Positions 38,565 through 47,810 of a stretch of DNA of 64,000 nucleotides are shown here, one piece after another. Source of the DNA: Rhodanobacter sp. C06 (lineage in GTDB: Bacteria > Pseudomonadota > Gammaproteobacteria > Xanthomonadales > Rhodanobacteraceae); the NCBI RefSeq assembly GCF_002001105.1, contig NZ_MUNP01000048.1:37319-101318 (forward strand). Reading direction: 5' to 3'. Numbering within the stretch: the first letter of the stretch is position 1; the number at the start of each line of letters is the position of its first letter. The translations under genes and the position numbers were made by a program. The notes below the pieces were generated by a model. That model was not told the DNA's origin and did no database searches. It was given only the letters and a program-made list of their open reading frames with translations.

Positions 38565-41012
38565 ATGCCTACCCTGCTCCGTCGCCTGCCGGTATTCCCG
38601 GCCATCCTGCTGACCCTGACGCTGGCCTTCGGTGCCACCCCGGTCCGGGCGCTCGCCGACGCGGACACCACGACCCCCAGCGCCACGCCGGCGCAAACCC
38701 TGCAGCAGCTGAGCGACCAGCTCGACACGGCGAAGGCGGCGCTGAAGGATGCGCAGAACGGCAAGGCCGGCAGCACGCCGCTGGCCGACCTGCGCACCAG
38801 CGCGATGCAGGTGCAGGACCAGGCGCGCCAACTGGCCGACAGCCTCGCGCCGCAGATGACGGCGCTGCAGGCGCAGCTCACCGTGCTGGGACCGCCGCCG
38901 GCCAAGGGCGCGCCGCCGGAGGCGCCGGAAGTGGCCGCGCAGCGCCGCCAGTTGGACAAGGCCCAGGCCAGCCTCAATGCGCAGATCGTGCAGGCGAAAT
39001 CACTGAACCTGGACGCGCTGCAACTGGTGGCGCAGATCACGGGACTGCGCAACGACCAGTTCCAGGCGCGCCTTGCCGCCCGCACCGACACGCCGCTGGG
39101 CCACGCGTTCTGGGCCGAACAGGCGCGCTCGCTGCCGAACGACCTCGCCCGCTTCCAGCGCCTCGCCGCCCGCTGGTCCGAGGCCTGGGGCGACGCCTGG
39201 CAGCCGCCGAACCGGCAGCCGCTGCTGCTGTGCCTGGCCGCCGCCATGCTGCTGCTCGCCGGCGGCCGCTGGACGCTGCAACGGCTGTGGCAGTTCGTCG
39301 CCGCGCGCTGGCTGCCCGATGGCCACCTGCGTCGCAGCGCGATGGCGGCGGTGATGGCACTGTCCACCACGCTGGTGATCGGGCTGGCGGCGCAGCTGGT
39401 GCATCTGGGCATCAACTGGAACGACACGCTGGACACCGACCTGGACGCGATGGCCGCCTCGGCGGTACGCGCCTTCACTTTCGCGGCGTTGATGGCCGGG
39501 TTGGGCAGCGCCTTGCTGTCGGCCCAACGCAGCTCATGGCGCCTGCTGCCGTTGTCGGACTTCGCCGCGCAAAGGCTGCGCCGCTATCCGTGGCTGCTCG
39601 GCGGCGCGGCACTGCTGCTGGGCCTGACCGAGCGGGTCATCCGCAGCATCGGTTCCAGCCTGCCGGCCACGGTGCTGCTGCATGCCCTGCTGGCGCTGCT
39701 GGTCAGCGCGCTGGTCGCCAAGGTGCTGCTGCGCCTGCGCCACGCGCGACGCGAGGCCAACGCGGCCGGCGATACTCCGGCACGCCGGCCGTTGTGGGTG
39801 GGCCTGCTGAGCTTTGCTGCCGCGCTGGGCGTGGCGCTGTGCTGGCTGGCGGTCTTCACGGGTTTCATCGCGTTGGCGTTCTTCGCGGCATGGCAGATGC
39901 TGTGGGTGGGCCTGGTGGCCGCCTGTCTGTACTTGCTGATGCAGCTGGTGCGCGACCTGTTCGAGGTGCTGCTGTCGCCGCACGGCCGCAGCGGCAAGCA
40001 CCTGCAGGCCGGTTTCGACCTCGCCCCAGGCACGCTGGAGCAGGCTGGCACCGTGCTCACCGGCGTCGCCCGCGTGCTGCTGGCGCTTGCCGCGCTGGCG
40101 CTGGTGCTGGCGCCGTTCGACGCCGGCCCGACCGAACTGGCGCAGCGCACGCTGCAGCTGTTCAGCGGACTGAAGCTGGGCCAACTCAACATCGAGCCCG
40201 GCACCGTGCTGGGCGCGGTCGCGGTGTTCGTGCTGGGGCTGGTGGCGCTGCGCATGCTCAAGCGCTGGCTGCGGGACCAGTTGCTGCCCACCACCGCGCT
40301 GGACCCGGGCATGCGCGAATCCATCGTCACCCTGCTCGGCTACCTGGGCGGCGTGCTGGTGTTCGCGCTGGCGCTGGCCGCGCTCAACGTCAGCCTGCAA
40401 AGCATCGCCTGGATCGCCAGCGCGCTGTCGGTCGGCATCGGCTTCGGCCTGCAGGCCATCGTGCAGAACTTCATCTCCGGCCTGATCCTGCTGATGGAAC
40501 GGCCGGTGCGGGTGGGCGACTGGGTGAGCCTGTCCAGCGAGGTCGAGGGCGACATCCGCCGCATCAACGTGCGCGCCACCGAGATCCAGCTGTGGGATCG
40601 CTCCACCGTGATCGTGCCGAACTCGCAGCTGATCACCCAGAACGTGCGCAACGTCACCCACGCCAGCGCGCAGGGTCGCGTGCGCATCCTCTTGCCGATG
40701 CCGCTGGACACCGATGCCGATCGCGCGCGCCAGCTGATGCTGGAAGCGCTGAAGGCGCACGCGTCCACGCTGAACACCCCGCCGCCGGTGGTGCGGCTGG
40801 ACAACATCAACGCCAGCTCGATGACCTTCAGCATCACCTCCTACGTGCGCAGCCCGCGCGACGTGGGCGCGGTGAAGAGCGACATCCTGTTCGACATCCT
40901 CGCCCGCCTGCGCGCGGCGCAGCTGCCGCTGTCCACGCCGCAGAGCATGGTGGTGCGCACGCTGGGGCCGCTGGGCGAAGACAGCCCCGCCGCGCCATCG
41001 CAGGCCGGTTGA
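38565..41012 (+). CDS. Large MscS-family mechanosensitive channel (DUF3772)
   Basis: Protein of 815 residues: signal peptide (FPAILLTLTLAFGATPVRA), periplasmic DUF3772-type coiled region to about 200, eleven or so membrane helices, and the MscS core at about 560-800 (SALSVGIGFGLQAIVQNFISGLILL is the pore helix area; ERPVRVGDWV follows). The cytoplasmic vestibule ends at about 785. Close to the KefA/MscK-like or YbiO branch. Start 38565 is chosen over ATG 38556 because of the signal peptide; both are possible. Protects against osmotic downshift. Confidence 0.9.
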   Translation: MPTLLRRLPVFPAILLTLTLAFGATPVRALADADTTTPSATPAQTLQQLSDQLDTAKAALKDAQNGKAGSTPLADLRTSAMQVQDQARQLADSLAPQMTALQAQLTVLGPPPAKGAPPEAPEVAAQRRQLDKAQASLNAQIVQAKSLNLDALQLVAQITGLRNDQFQARLAARTDTPLGHAFWAEQARSLPNDLARFQRLAARWSEAWGDAWQPPNRQPLLLCLAAAMLLLAGGRWTLQRLWQFVAARWLPDGHLRRSAMAAVMALSTTLVIGLAAQLVHLGINWNDTLDTDLDAMAASAVRAFTFAALMAGLGSALLSAQRSSWRLLPLSDFAAQRLRRYPWLLGGAALLLGLTERVIRSIGSSLPATVLLHALLALLVSALVAKVLLRLRHARREANAAGDTPARRPLWVGLLSFAAALGVALCWLAVFTGFIALAFFAAWQMLWVGLVAACLYLLMQLVRDLFEVLLSPHGRSGKHLQAGFDLAPGTLEQAGTVLTGVARVLLALAALALVLAPFDAGPTELAQRTLQLFSGLKLGQLNIEPGTVLGAVAVFVLGLVALRMLKRWLRDQLLPTTALDPGMRESIVTLLGYLGGVLVFALALAALNVSLQSIAWIASALSVGIGFGLQAIVQNFISGLILLMERPVRVGDWVSLSSEVEGDIRRINVRATEIQLWDRSTVIVPNSQLITQNVRNVTHASAQGRVRILLPMPLDTDADRARQLMLEALKAHASTLNTPPPVVRLDNINASSMTFSITSYVRSPRDVGAVKSDILFDILARLRAAQLPLSTPQSMVVRTLGPLGEDSPAAPSQAG

Positions 41013-41034
41013 GCACGGCGCGCGGGGCAGACCG

Positions 41035-41845
41035 ATGGCCTGGCACAGCATCGTCCCCGCGCCGCCGCTCGACAACCCTGATCGAGACGATCTGGGACTG
41101 GGACATGCCGCCCGGTGCGCCCGCCCGCGAACGCATCCTGCCGGTGCCCGGCACCTCGCTGATCGTCAACCTGCACGAGGACGAGACCCGCGTCTGGCAC
41201 GACGACGGCCGCTGCGAGCGCGCCTCCGGCAGCGTGATCGGCGGCCCGTACCTGCGCAGCTGGATCATCGACAGCGCCGAGCAGATCCGTGTGATGGGGC
41301 TGACGTTCCGTCCCGGCGGCGCGCATGCGCTGATCGGCATCGACGCCAGCGAATTGGGCCGGCGCGATATCGACCTCGACGCGCTGTTCGGCGCTTCCGC
41401 GCGTCGCCTGCGCCAACGCCTGCTGGAAACGCCCGCGCCGCTGCGCCGGCTGGCGCTGCTGGAAGGCTGGCTGCGCGGCCTGCGCGCCGAACCGGCGCTC
41501 GATCCGGTGATCGCCCATGCCGTCGCCACGCTGGGCCGCGTGCCGCAAATGGCACGCATCGGCACGCTGCAACGCGACAGCGGGTGGTCGGCGCACCGCT
41601 TCGGCACGCGCTTCCGCCAGCAGGTGGGCATGACGCCCAAGCAGTTCGCCCGGCTGCTGCGCTTCCGCGCCGTGGTGGCGCAGGCGCATCCGCAAACGGA
41701 AGTGTGCTGGAGCGAGCTCGCCGCCGACGGCGGCTACAGCGACCAGGCTCACCTCAACCACGAATTTCGCGCCTTTGCGGGCATCACGCCGGGCGAGTTC
41801 ATGGCCTGCCGCGGCTCCGGCCCGAACCATCTGCGGCTGGACTGA
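41035..41845 (+). CDS. AraC-family regulator, probable frameshift near the start
   Basis: AraC-type regulator of about 269 residues: N-domain of the DUF6597 kind, then a C-terminal helix-turn-helix pair (IGTLQRDSGWSAHRFGTRFRQ, WSELAADGGYSDQAHLNHEF, AGITPGEF). The N-terminus WHSIVPAPPL is encoded from ATG 41035 in one frame, while LIETIWDWDMPPG and all the rest are in another; the frames would join if one A of the AA in CTCGACAACCCTG (41071-41083) were absent. Without the join the protein would have to begin at TTG 41009 or ATG 41105 and would lose or garble the family's first residues. Sequencing error or a real mutation cannot be told apart. Confidence 0.7.
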
Positions 41846-41921
41846 CACGAGCGGAAAAATCTACAAGACCGCCCCGCGCGGCAAGCGTAGGCTGCATCCG
41901 CCAGCCACCACGGAGCACGCC

Positions 41922-42347
41922 ATGTCGGACGCCACCCACGGCAGCACCCTGATCCCCTGCCTGCGTTACCGCGACGCCCACGCCATGATCGCCTGGCTGT
42001 GCCACGCCTTCGGCTTCGAGAAACATGCGGTATACGACGACGATGCCGACGGCGTGGCGCACGCCCAGCTCGTGCACGGCCACGGCATGCTGATGCTGGG
42101 CAGCGTGCGCGACGACGCGTTCGGCCGGCGCATCGCCCAGCCCGACGAGGTCGGCGGCCGCGAGACCCAGTGCATTTACGTGATCGTCGCCGACTGCCGG
42201 GCCCACTATGAGCACGCCAAGGCCGCCGGTGCGACGATCGTGGACGACTGCGAGGAGAAGGACTACGGGGGCGCCGGCTACAGCTGCCGCGACCCGGAGG
42301 GGCATCTGTGGTCGTTCGGCAGCTACGATCCGTGGCGGACTGAGTGA
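41922..42347 (+). CDS. VOC (glyoxalase-fold) protein
   Basis: Protein of 141 residues of the vicinal-oxygen-chelate superfamily (PhnB/glyoxalase-like). Beginning LIPCLRYRDAHAMIAWLCHAFGFE, middle HAQLVHGHGMLMLGS, end YSCRDPEGHLWSFGSY, the usual pattern with a GHLW metal-ligand loop. CGGAG precedes ATG 41922. Substrate unknown. Start 41922 gives a typical length; an extension to 41775 overlaps the AraC gene. Confidence 0.9.
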   Translation: MSDATHGSTLIPCLRYRDAHAMIAWLCHAFGFEKHAVYDDDADGVAHAQLVHGHGMLMLGSVRDDAFGRRIAQPDEVGGRETQCIYVIVADCRAHYEHAKAAGATIVDDCEEKDYGGAGYSCRDPEGHLWSFGSYDPWRTE

Positions 42348-42561
42348 AAGCGGGATCCGTGAGTAAAACGGAATCCGTTCGTCCAGAACGTGGCGCCGAG
42401 GGCGCGACGCGGAGGGTGGACATGGACGTCCGCACTTTGGGAGCGAGGAAGTCGAAGGGGCCCGTGTTTGCATGTGGGCGCTGTTTCGACTTCGCGGAAC
42501 TCCGTTCCGCTACGCTCAACCCGAACGGGTTTCGGGACAGCCGTTCGAGGCATCACGAAAA
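42348..42561. other. Intergenic region without gene
   Basis: About 210 bases with no coding signal. It contains GTGGACATGGACGTCCGCAC, similar to the GTGGACGTCCG motif inside the MITE-like elements at 49908 and 52506, and several small hairpins. It may be a decayed relative, which is weakly supported. Confidence 0.4.
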
Positions 42562-42587
42562 CGAAGGCCGGCTTGCGCCGGCCTTCG
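42562..42587. terminator. Bidirectional terminator hairpin
   Basis: CGAAGGCCGGC / GCCGGCCTTCG, perfect 11-bp stem, 4-base loop, flanked by AAAA and GCGTTT. It lies between the VOC gene and the convergent DUF3761-like gene. Confidence 0.85.
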
Positions 42588-42615
42588 CGTTTCTGCAGTA
42601 GCTGCCATGCCGGGG

Positions 42616-43113
42616 TTACGGCGTGCAGGCCTTGCCATGCTCGGCGTGGTTGCCCTTGGCCTTGGCGTCGGCCTCGCTCATGTACTCGCCGTGCTTGGTC
42701 TTGCCGTACCACTTGTCGCCTTGGCAGTGGTAGACCTTGCTGCCCTCGTTGACCCAGACCATGCCCGGGCCGCCGCCCGGTGCCGCGGTGGCGGCCGGCT
42801 TGGTCCAGGCCATGGACTTTTTCGGCGCGGCCGCAGGCGCCGCGGCGGCAGCCGGTGCGGCAGCGGCGGCAGGGGCAGCCGCTTCCGCAGCGGCCGCCTT
42901 CTTCGACGCCTTGGCCGGGGCGGCGTCGGCGGCATACCACTCCTTCACGCCCTTGTGGCCCTTGCAGGAGCCGCGCTTGGTGGCGTTGCTGGTGTAGCTG
43001 CCGTCCTTGCACTGGCCGGTGGAACCGGCGGGCGCGGCGGACTGCTGCGCCTGAACGGCCGGCATGGCCAGCAGGCAGCCAAAGGCCAGGGAAAACACGA
43101 TGGACGCTTTCAT
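42616..43113 (-). CDS. Secreted DUF3761-like protein
   Basis: Protein of 165 residues with signal peptide (ending PAVQAQ, about 23), an N-terminal motif TGQCKDGSYTSNATKRGSCK typical of DUF3761, an alanine-rich low-complexity middle (about 70-100) and a cysteine/histidine-rich end (VYHCQGDKWYGKTKHGEYMS, HAEHGKAC). The two motifs occur together in Burkholderia and Xanthomonadaceae proteins of unknown role. ATG 43113. Confidence 0.8.
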   Translation of the reverse strand: MKASIVFSLAFGCLLAMPAVQAQQSAAPAGSTGQCKDGSYTSNATKRGSCKGHKGVKEWYAADAAPAKASKKAAAAEAAAPAAAAAPAAAAAPAAAPKKSMAWTKPAATAAPGGGPGMVWVNEGSKVYHCQGDKWYGKTKHGEYMSEADAKAKGNHAEHGKACTP

Positions 43114-43302
43114 CTTCAGACTCCCTCCTGCGCGATGGTGATCTTGGTGCGACCGGCCCTGCCCTCGCCTCAGTACGCCGTGTCGTTCGTCACGCGCCGG
43201 CAACGCTTCACTTGGGAAGCGACTGCCAGCACCTGGCGTCCGGGCGCGGAGAAGTCCGCACCGGCCGCGCGACTATGCCGCAAAACCATGTCGATGCGAT
43301 GC

Positions 43303-43327
43303 GAAGCCTGCCGCAACGGCAGGCTTC
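43303..43327 (-). terminator. Terminator after the esterase gene
   Basis: GAAGCCTGCCG / CGGCAGGCTTC, perfect 11-bp stem with a 3-base loop, 9 bases downstream of the esterase stop. No long T run, so efficiency is uncertain. Confidence 0.7.
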
Positions 43328-43335
43328 CATCACGC

Positions 43336-44982
43336 TCAGGGCTGCGCCGCCGGCTTCAGCGCCGAATGCGGCCGCGCCACCGCGTACATCTGCCAGCTGA
43401 TCTCCTTGAGCAGGCCCTGGCGATCCGTGCCGACGGCGTACAGGTCGAAATGCGTGCGATCCGGGATGAAGCGGATGTCGGACTTCGCGTGCAAGCCGTC
43501 CAGCACCGCCTTGAGCTTGTGCGCGGCGCCGTCGAGATAAAAGGTGTCGGCGGTGCCCACGTAGAGGTGGATCTTGCCGTCCAGATCGCCCTTCAGCTCG
43601 GGCCAGTGCTGCTGCAGGCGGTGCGCGATGTCGTAGTGGTCGCGCCAGTAGGCCACCACGGCGGGGTCGACGTCGCCGGTATCGCGGTTGAACATCGGCT
43701 CGGGCCGGCCGTCCTTGCCCTTGGGCGAGAACACCCACTCGAACGAGGCCATCTGGCCACCGTAGGGGCCGAGCACGCGTTCCAACTGGGCGAACTGCTG
43801 GAACGTGGCAAGCACCTTGCCCTTGTCGCGCACCAGCGGATACGGCGTGCCGTCGGACTTGCGGTAGACGTTCGCGTGCGGCGCGTACAAGTCCACGCCG
43901 GTGAAGTCGTGGAAGTCGCTTGGGTCGGGCGAGGTGGACCAGGTGCCGCCGAAGATCTTCGGATAGCGCGTCTGCAGCCACAGCGTGGCCCAGCCGCCGG
44001 AGGAGTGGCCTTGCAGGAAGCGGCCGCTGGGCTTCGCATCCATGCGATAGGTCTTTTCCAGCTGCGGGATCAGCTCGGTGGTGAGCGCGACGCCCCACGG
44101 ACCGTTGTTCACCGAATCAGCGAACTCCGTGGTACCGGTGGGGCTGGATTGGTCGAGGAACACCCAGATCATCGGCGGCATCTGCTTTTCCGCCGTGGCG
44201 CCGTAGACCATCGCGGCGCTGCCCGCCAGCGTGTTCGCGTCGCCGCCGTAGCCGTGCGTGTAGTACACCGTGGGATAGGTCGTCGCACCCTTGGCGTCGT
44301 AGCCTGGCGGCAGCATCACCCAGCCATGCATGTGGATGGGCCGGCCCCAGAACGCGCTCAACGCGGGGCTGACGAAGTCGATGGCCTGCGTGTGCTGGCG
44401 CGCCTCGTCGAAATGCTTGAGCGAGGTCTCGCTCATGTAGCGCTTCGGAATATCCCACGCCTTGCGTTCCGGCAATGCATCCGTGAGCGCCAGGTCGGGT
44501 ATGGCCGCAGTCGGCAGATGCAGCTTCACCACCTTGCTCACCAGGTCGCCGCCGTCGCGACCGTGGTAGTTGTAGTCGTGGTGCACGTCGAGCACGGCCT
44601 GCACGTAGTAGTCGCCCGCGGGCAGCTGCGACCAGCCCTGCGGAAACGCGATGTCGTCGGCATCGATGTCGACCACCTGCCCCGGCATGAGCCGAGTCAC
44701 CTCGTGGGCGGCCACCGCGGTCTGGGAGGGAAAGAACGGGCTGGTGTCCACCTCCTCCACCTTGCCGTCGCCGCCGTGCTCCTTCGCCGCGGCCTCGGCG
44801 TCCTGCACCGTGGTGGCGAACAGCAGCAGGCGGCCGGACACGGGCTGCGTCCCGGTACTGCCGAGCTGCACGTGGAAGAAACGGTGCGCGGGTGCGACTG
44901 GCGCGGCGTCGCGCGCGAACGCGGTGACGGAGAACAGCAGGCCGCAACTGAGCAGCGCGGCGACGACGGGACGACTACGCAT
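43336..44982 (-). CDS. Secreted esterase of the esterase D / feruloyl-esterase-like type
   Basis: Secreted alpha/beta-hydrolase of 548 residues, signal peptide ending SVTAFA (about 24). An N-terminal beta domain (to about 200) is followed by a hydrolase domain with YYTHGYGG and nucleophile GHSSGGWATL; His in DRTHFDLYA and Asp in the region before are candidates. Resembles IroE/Fes- or esterase D-like proteins. ATG 44982 with AAGGGGATC upstream. Confidence 0.82.
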   Translation of the reverse strand: MRSRPVVAALLSCGLLFSVTAFARDAAPVAPAHRFFHVQLGSTGTQPVSGRLLLFATTVQDAEAAAKEHGGDGKVEEVDTSPFFPSQTAVAAHEVTRLMPGQVVDIDADDIAFPQGWSQLPAGDYYVQAVLDVHHDYNYHGRDGGDLVSKVVKLHLPTAAIPDLALTDALPERKAWDIPKRYMSETSLKHFDEARQHTQAIDFVSPALSAFWGRPIHMHGWVMLPPGYDAKGATTYPTVYYTHGYGGDANTLAGSAAMVYGATAEKQMPPMIWVFLDQSSPTGTTEFADSVNNGPWGVALTTELIPQLEKTYRMDAKPSGRFLQGHSSGGWATLWLQTRYPKIFGGTWSTSPDPSDFHDFTGVDLYAPHANVYRKSDGTPYPLVRDKGKVLATFQQFAQLERVLGPYGGQMASFEWVFSPKGKDGRPEPMFNRDTGDVDPAVVAYWRDHYDIAHRLQQHWPELKGDLDGKIHLYVGTADTFYLDGAAHKLKAVLDGLHAKSDIRFIPDRTHFDLYAVGTDRQGLLKEISWQMYAVARPHSALKPAAQP

Positions 44983-45253
44983 GGTGATCCCCTTTGGCAA
45001 ATAACGTGGCTGGAGCAATCTCCCTTCTCCCTCCGGGAGACAAATCGGCAGGATTGCCGATTTGCACGGCGAAGCCGCCGCTGGTGAGGTACATGGATGT
45101 GCCGAATGAAGGTGCCCGAAGGGCCGATGAGGCTTCGGCGAGCGTCAACGTCCCGCTTCGACCGAACCCTCTCCCCAACCCCTCTTCCTCGCTCATCAAA
45201 GCACGGCCATCCATGGCCCTTCTTCGCGTCCGGCGGGAGAGGGACTCGAAAAC
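44983..45253. other. Intergenic region without gene
   Basis: 270 bases between the esterase and the beta-lactamase-like gene on the same strand. A perfect 10-bp hairpin CAAATCGGCA / TGCCGATTTG stands at 45041-45064. Pyrimidine-rich CCCTCTCCCC-type sequence is near 45168. No gene seen. Confidence 0.5.
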
Positions 45254-46909
45254 TCAATCCTGCTTGTCGGCCGCCTTCACCGGCACCGGCCGCAGGTCCT
45301 GGAAATCGAAGCTGAAGTCGGTGAGCGGCGAGACCGGCCGGATACGCATCTCGCGCACGTGGCCGTCGTCGTCCAGCGCGAAGTTGACGAACGCGTCGGC
45401 GTTCAGCGAGCGGTCGTCCCAGCGCACGATGAAGGTGTCGTGCTGCCACGGCGTCATCGTGCCCACCAGCTGCTTCGTCTTGCTGAAGCGCATGCGAAGC
45501 TTGCCGCCTTCCCGGCTGACCAGGATGTCGCCGTACCACGGATCGCGGTAGGTGCCGGCGTAGCCGGACAGCGGCAGCGAAGGCTTGGCGTTCTTGTCGC
45601 GCGCGGCCTCGTGCTTGGCCCAGCTGTCGTCGGCGCGGGCCTCGCCCTTCTTCACCGCCTTGTCGTAGGCCGCCACCCAGTCGGTCTTGTGCGCGGGGTT
45701 CAAATACGCATCGAGCACGCGGTAGGTCACTGCATTGAACGCGGCGCCGGATTCCTGGTTCGTCAACACCACCACGCCCAGATCCGAGCCCGGCACCAGG
45801 GTGAGGCGCGAGACGAAGCCCGGCCAGCCGCCGGTATGCCAGGCGAGTTTCCGGCCCTGGTAGTCGCTGAGGAACCAGCCCTCGCCGTAGCCGGAGAACT
45901 GCGGCACGAGCGGCGCGAGCTCGGGAACCGAAGGTTTGCCGATCGGGATCGGCGTCAGCATCGACCACATCTCGCGGTGGCTCTTCTCGGAGAACAGCTG
46001 CTTGCCGTCCGGCAGCTTGCCGCCGGCCAGCTGCACGTTCATCCACTTGGCGAGGTCGTTGACGCTGGCGTAGATGCCGCCCGCGCCGGGATCGTTGAGC
46101 CAGGCCATCGGCGGCACCGGCTTGATGTCCTTGAAGTCGTAGGGCGCATGGCCGGTGGCCGCGTCCATGCCGGGCTTCAGGTAGGTCATGTCGATCAGCG
46201 ACTCGTCCATACCCACCGGCTGGAAGATGTGCTGGCGGATGTAGTCGGCATAGCGCTGGCCGGAAACCTTCTCGATCACTTCCGTGGCCACCGCGAACAG
46301 GATGTTGTCGTAGGCGTAGTGGCCGCGGAAGCTGTTCTTGATCGGCACGTCGGCGAGGCGCTTCACGACGTCCGCGGTGGTGTAGCTGGTCGGCGGCCAG
46401 TACAAGAGATCACCCGCCCCGAGGCTGAGGCCGCTGCGATGCGCCAGCAGGTCGCGCACGCGCATCTCGTGGGTCACGTAGGGGTCGCTCATGCGGAACC
46501 CCGGCAGGTAGTCGATCACCCGGCCGTCCATGTCCAGCTTGCCCTGGTCGGCCAGCATCTGCAGCGCCGCCGCGGTGAACGCCTTGGTGTTGGAGGCGAT
46601 CGCGAACAGCGTGTCCGCATCGACCTTGCCCGGCTTGCCCAGCTCGCGCACGCCGTAGCCCCTGGCCAGCACCACCTTGCCGTCCTTCACGATGGCTACC
46701 GCGATGCCGGGCACCTTGAAGGTCTTCAAGGTGTCGGCCATGTAGGCGTCGAAGTCCTGCAACTGGGCCGGCAGTGCCGGCTGCACGGCAGTCGCCGTGG
46801 CGGTCGTCGGCGCCACCGGCGCCGGTGCGACTTGCGCCGCAGCCGTGGTGGCGAGGGTGAGCAGCGCGCTGCACACGGCGAGGCGCAGGGAAAGCTGACG
46901 CTGGAACAT
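45254..46909 (-). CDS. Serine hydrolase, beta-lactamase/class C fold with DUF3471
   Basis: Secreted protein of 551 residues. Signal peptide ends LATTAAAQ (about 25). The class C fold shows SNTKAF (SxxK, nucleophile serine), YAYDN (YxN) and WHTGG (HTG), all in order; the C-terminal DUF3471 domain begins near 430. Such enzymes are D-aminopeptidases or esterases more often than beta-lactamases. ATG 46909 starts the signal peptide. Confidence 0.88.
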   Translation of the reverse strand: MFQRQLSLRLAVCSALLTLATTAAAQVAPAPVAPTTATATAVQPALPAQLQDFDAYMADTLKTFKVPGIAVAIVKDGKVVLARGYGVRELGKPGKVDADTLFAIASNTKAFTAAALQMLADQGKLDMDGRVIDYLPGFRMSDPYVTHEMRVRDLLAHRSGLSLGAGDLLYWPPTSYTTADVVKRLADVPIKNSFRGHYAYDNILFAVATEVIEKVSGQRYADYIRQHIFQPVGMDESLIDMTYLKPGMDAATGHAPYDFKDIKPVPPMAWLNDPGAGGIYASVNDLAKWMNVQLAGGKLPDGKQLFSEKSHREMWSMLTPIPIGKPSVPELAPLVPQFSGYGEGWFLSDYQGRKLAWHTGGWPGFVSRLTLVPGSDLGVVVLTNQESGAAFNAVTYRVLDAYLNPAHKTDWVAAYDKAVKKGEARADDSWAKHEAARDKNAKPSLPLSGYAGTYRDPWYGDILVSREGGKLRMRFSKTKQLVGTMTPWQHDTFIVRWDDRSLNADAFVNFALDDDGHVREMRIRPVSPLTDFSFDFQDLRPVPVKAADKQD

Positions 46910-47030
46910 CGCGGACTCCGGTGGCATGAACCGCGCCACTATCGCGGCAATTTCGCGACAGGGCCAGCGCTGGAAGTCACGACCGCCATCCGGCAAGCTT
47001 CGCCGTCACCCAGAAGCCTGCCGGAGCCCC

Positions 47031-47810
47031 ATGGACGCCCTCCCTCGCTGGATCAGCCAGCACGCCCTGACGCTGTGGGCCGTCGTGCTGATCCTGGCCC
47101 TGCTCATCGGCGATCTCGGCTGGCGCCGCGCGCGCCGCCGCCGGCTGGCGGCGACCGGCCGGGAAGGCTACCTCGCGCTGCGCCCGGGCACGGCCGCGAT
47201 CCTGCTGGCGCTGCTGGCGGTGCTGTTCGGCCTGCTGGTCTGGGCGGTGTGGGCGCAAACCACGCTGGTGCGCTTCGACGCGGCACTGGCGCAGGATCTG
47301 CACGATAGGCTCTCGCCGGGAATGCTGCAGGCCATCGATCTCGTCACCCAGCTGGGCGATCCCGTGCTGATCGCATTGGCCGCCGGCGTGGTCGCCCTGG
47401 TGCTGGCCCTGCGCCGCCGCTGGCGGCTGTTCGTACCATGGTGCGTCGCGCTGGGCGGCACCGCGGGCAGCGGTCACGTCATCAAGCAGTTCGTGCAACG
47501 GCCGCGTCCGTTCGGCGGCCACGGCTTCATCGCCGAAACCGGCTTCAGCTTCCCCAGCGGTCACGCCGCCGGATCGATGGTGTTCTTCGGCCTGCTCGCC
47601 TACCTGCTGCTGCGCCAGTGGCCGCCGCCGCGCCATCGCGACACGATCGCCGCCGCGGTGACGCTGGTCACCGTCATCGGCCTCAGCCGGGTGTTGCTGC
47701 AGGCGCATTACCTGTCCGACGTGCTGGCCGGCTACGCGCTGGGCGCCTTCTGGCTGGTGATCGGCATCGCACTGGCCGAACTGCTGCGGCGCGGCGCTCA
47801 GGCGCGGTAA
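47031..47810 (+). CDS. PAP2-family phosphatase, membrane
   Basis: Membrane protein of 259 residues of the PAP2 family. The three motifs of the family are present: KQFVQRPRP, PSGHA and SRVLLQAHYLSDVLAG. About six membrane helices. Likely acts on undecaprenyl- or other lipid phosphates. The start ATG 47031 lies 120 bases from the divergent hydrolase gene. The stop overlaps that of the convergent POT gene by 13 bases. Confidence 0.92.
   Translation: MDALPRWISQHALTLWAVVLILALLIGDLGWRRARRRRLAATGREGYLALRPGTAAILLALLAVLFGLLVWAVWAQTTLVRFDAALAQDLHDRLSPGMLQAIDLVTQLGDPVLIALAAGVVALVLALRRRWRLFVPWCVALGGTAGSGHVIKQFVQRPRPFGGHGFIAETGFSFPSGHAAGSMVFFGLLAYLLLRQWPPPRHRDTIAAAVTLVTVIGLSRVLLQAHYLSDVLAGYALGAFWLVIGIALAELLRRGAQAR

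Noticed and set aside
38426..41845. Plus-strand frame of 1139 codons spanning the MscS gene and the AraC gene
   Set aside because: Only the last part (AraC) is real; the first 860 codons are the wrong frame of the MscS gene.
44975..45214. Minus-strand frame of 79 codons before the esterase
   Set aside because: No ribosome-binding site; covers an intergenic repeat-like stretch with a hairpin and overlaps the esterase start.
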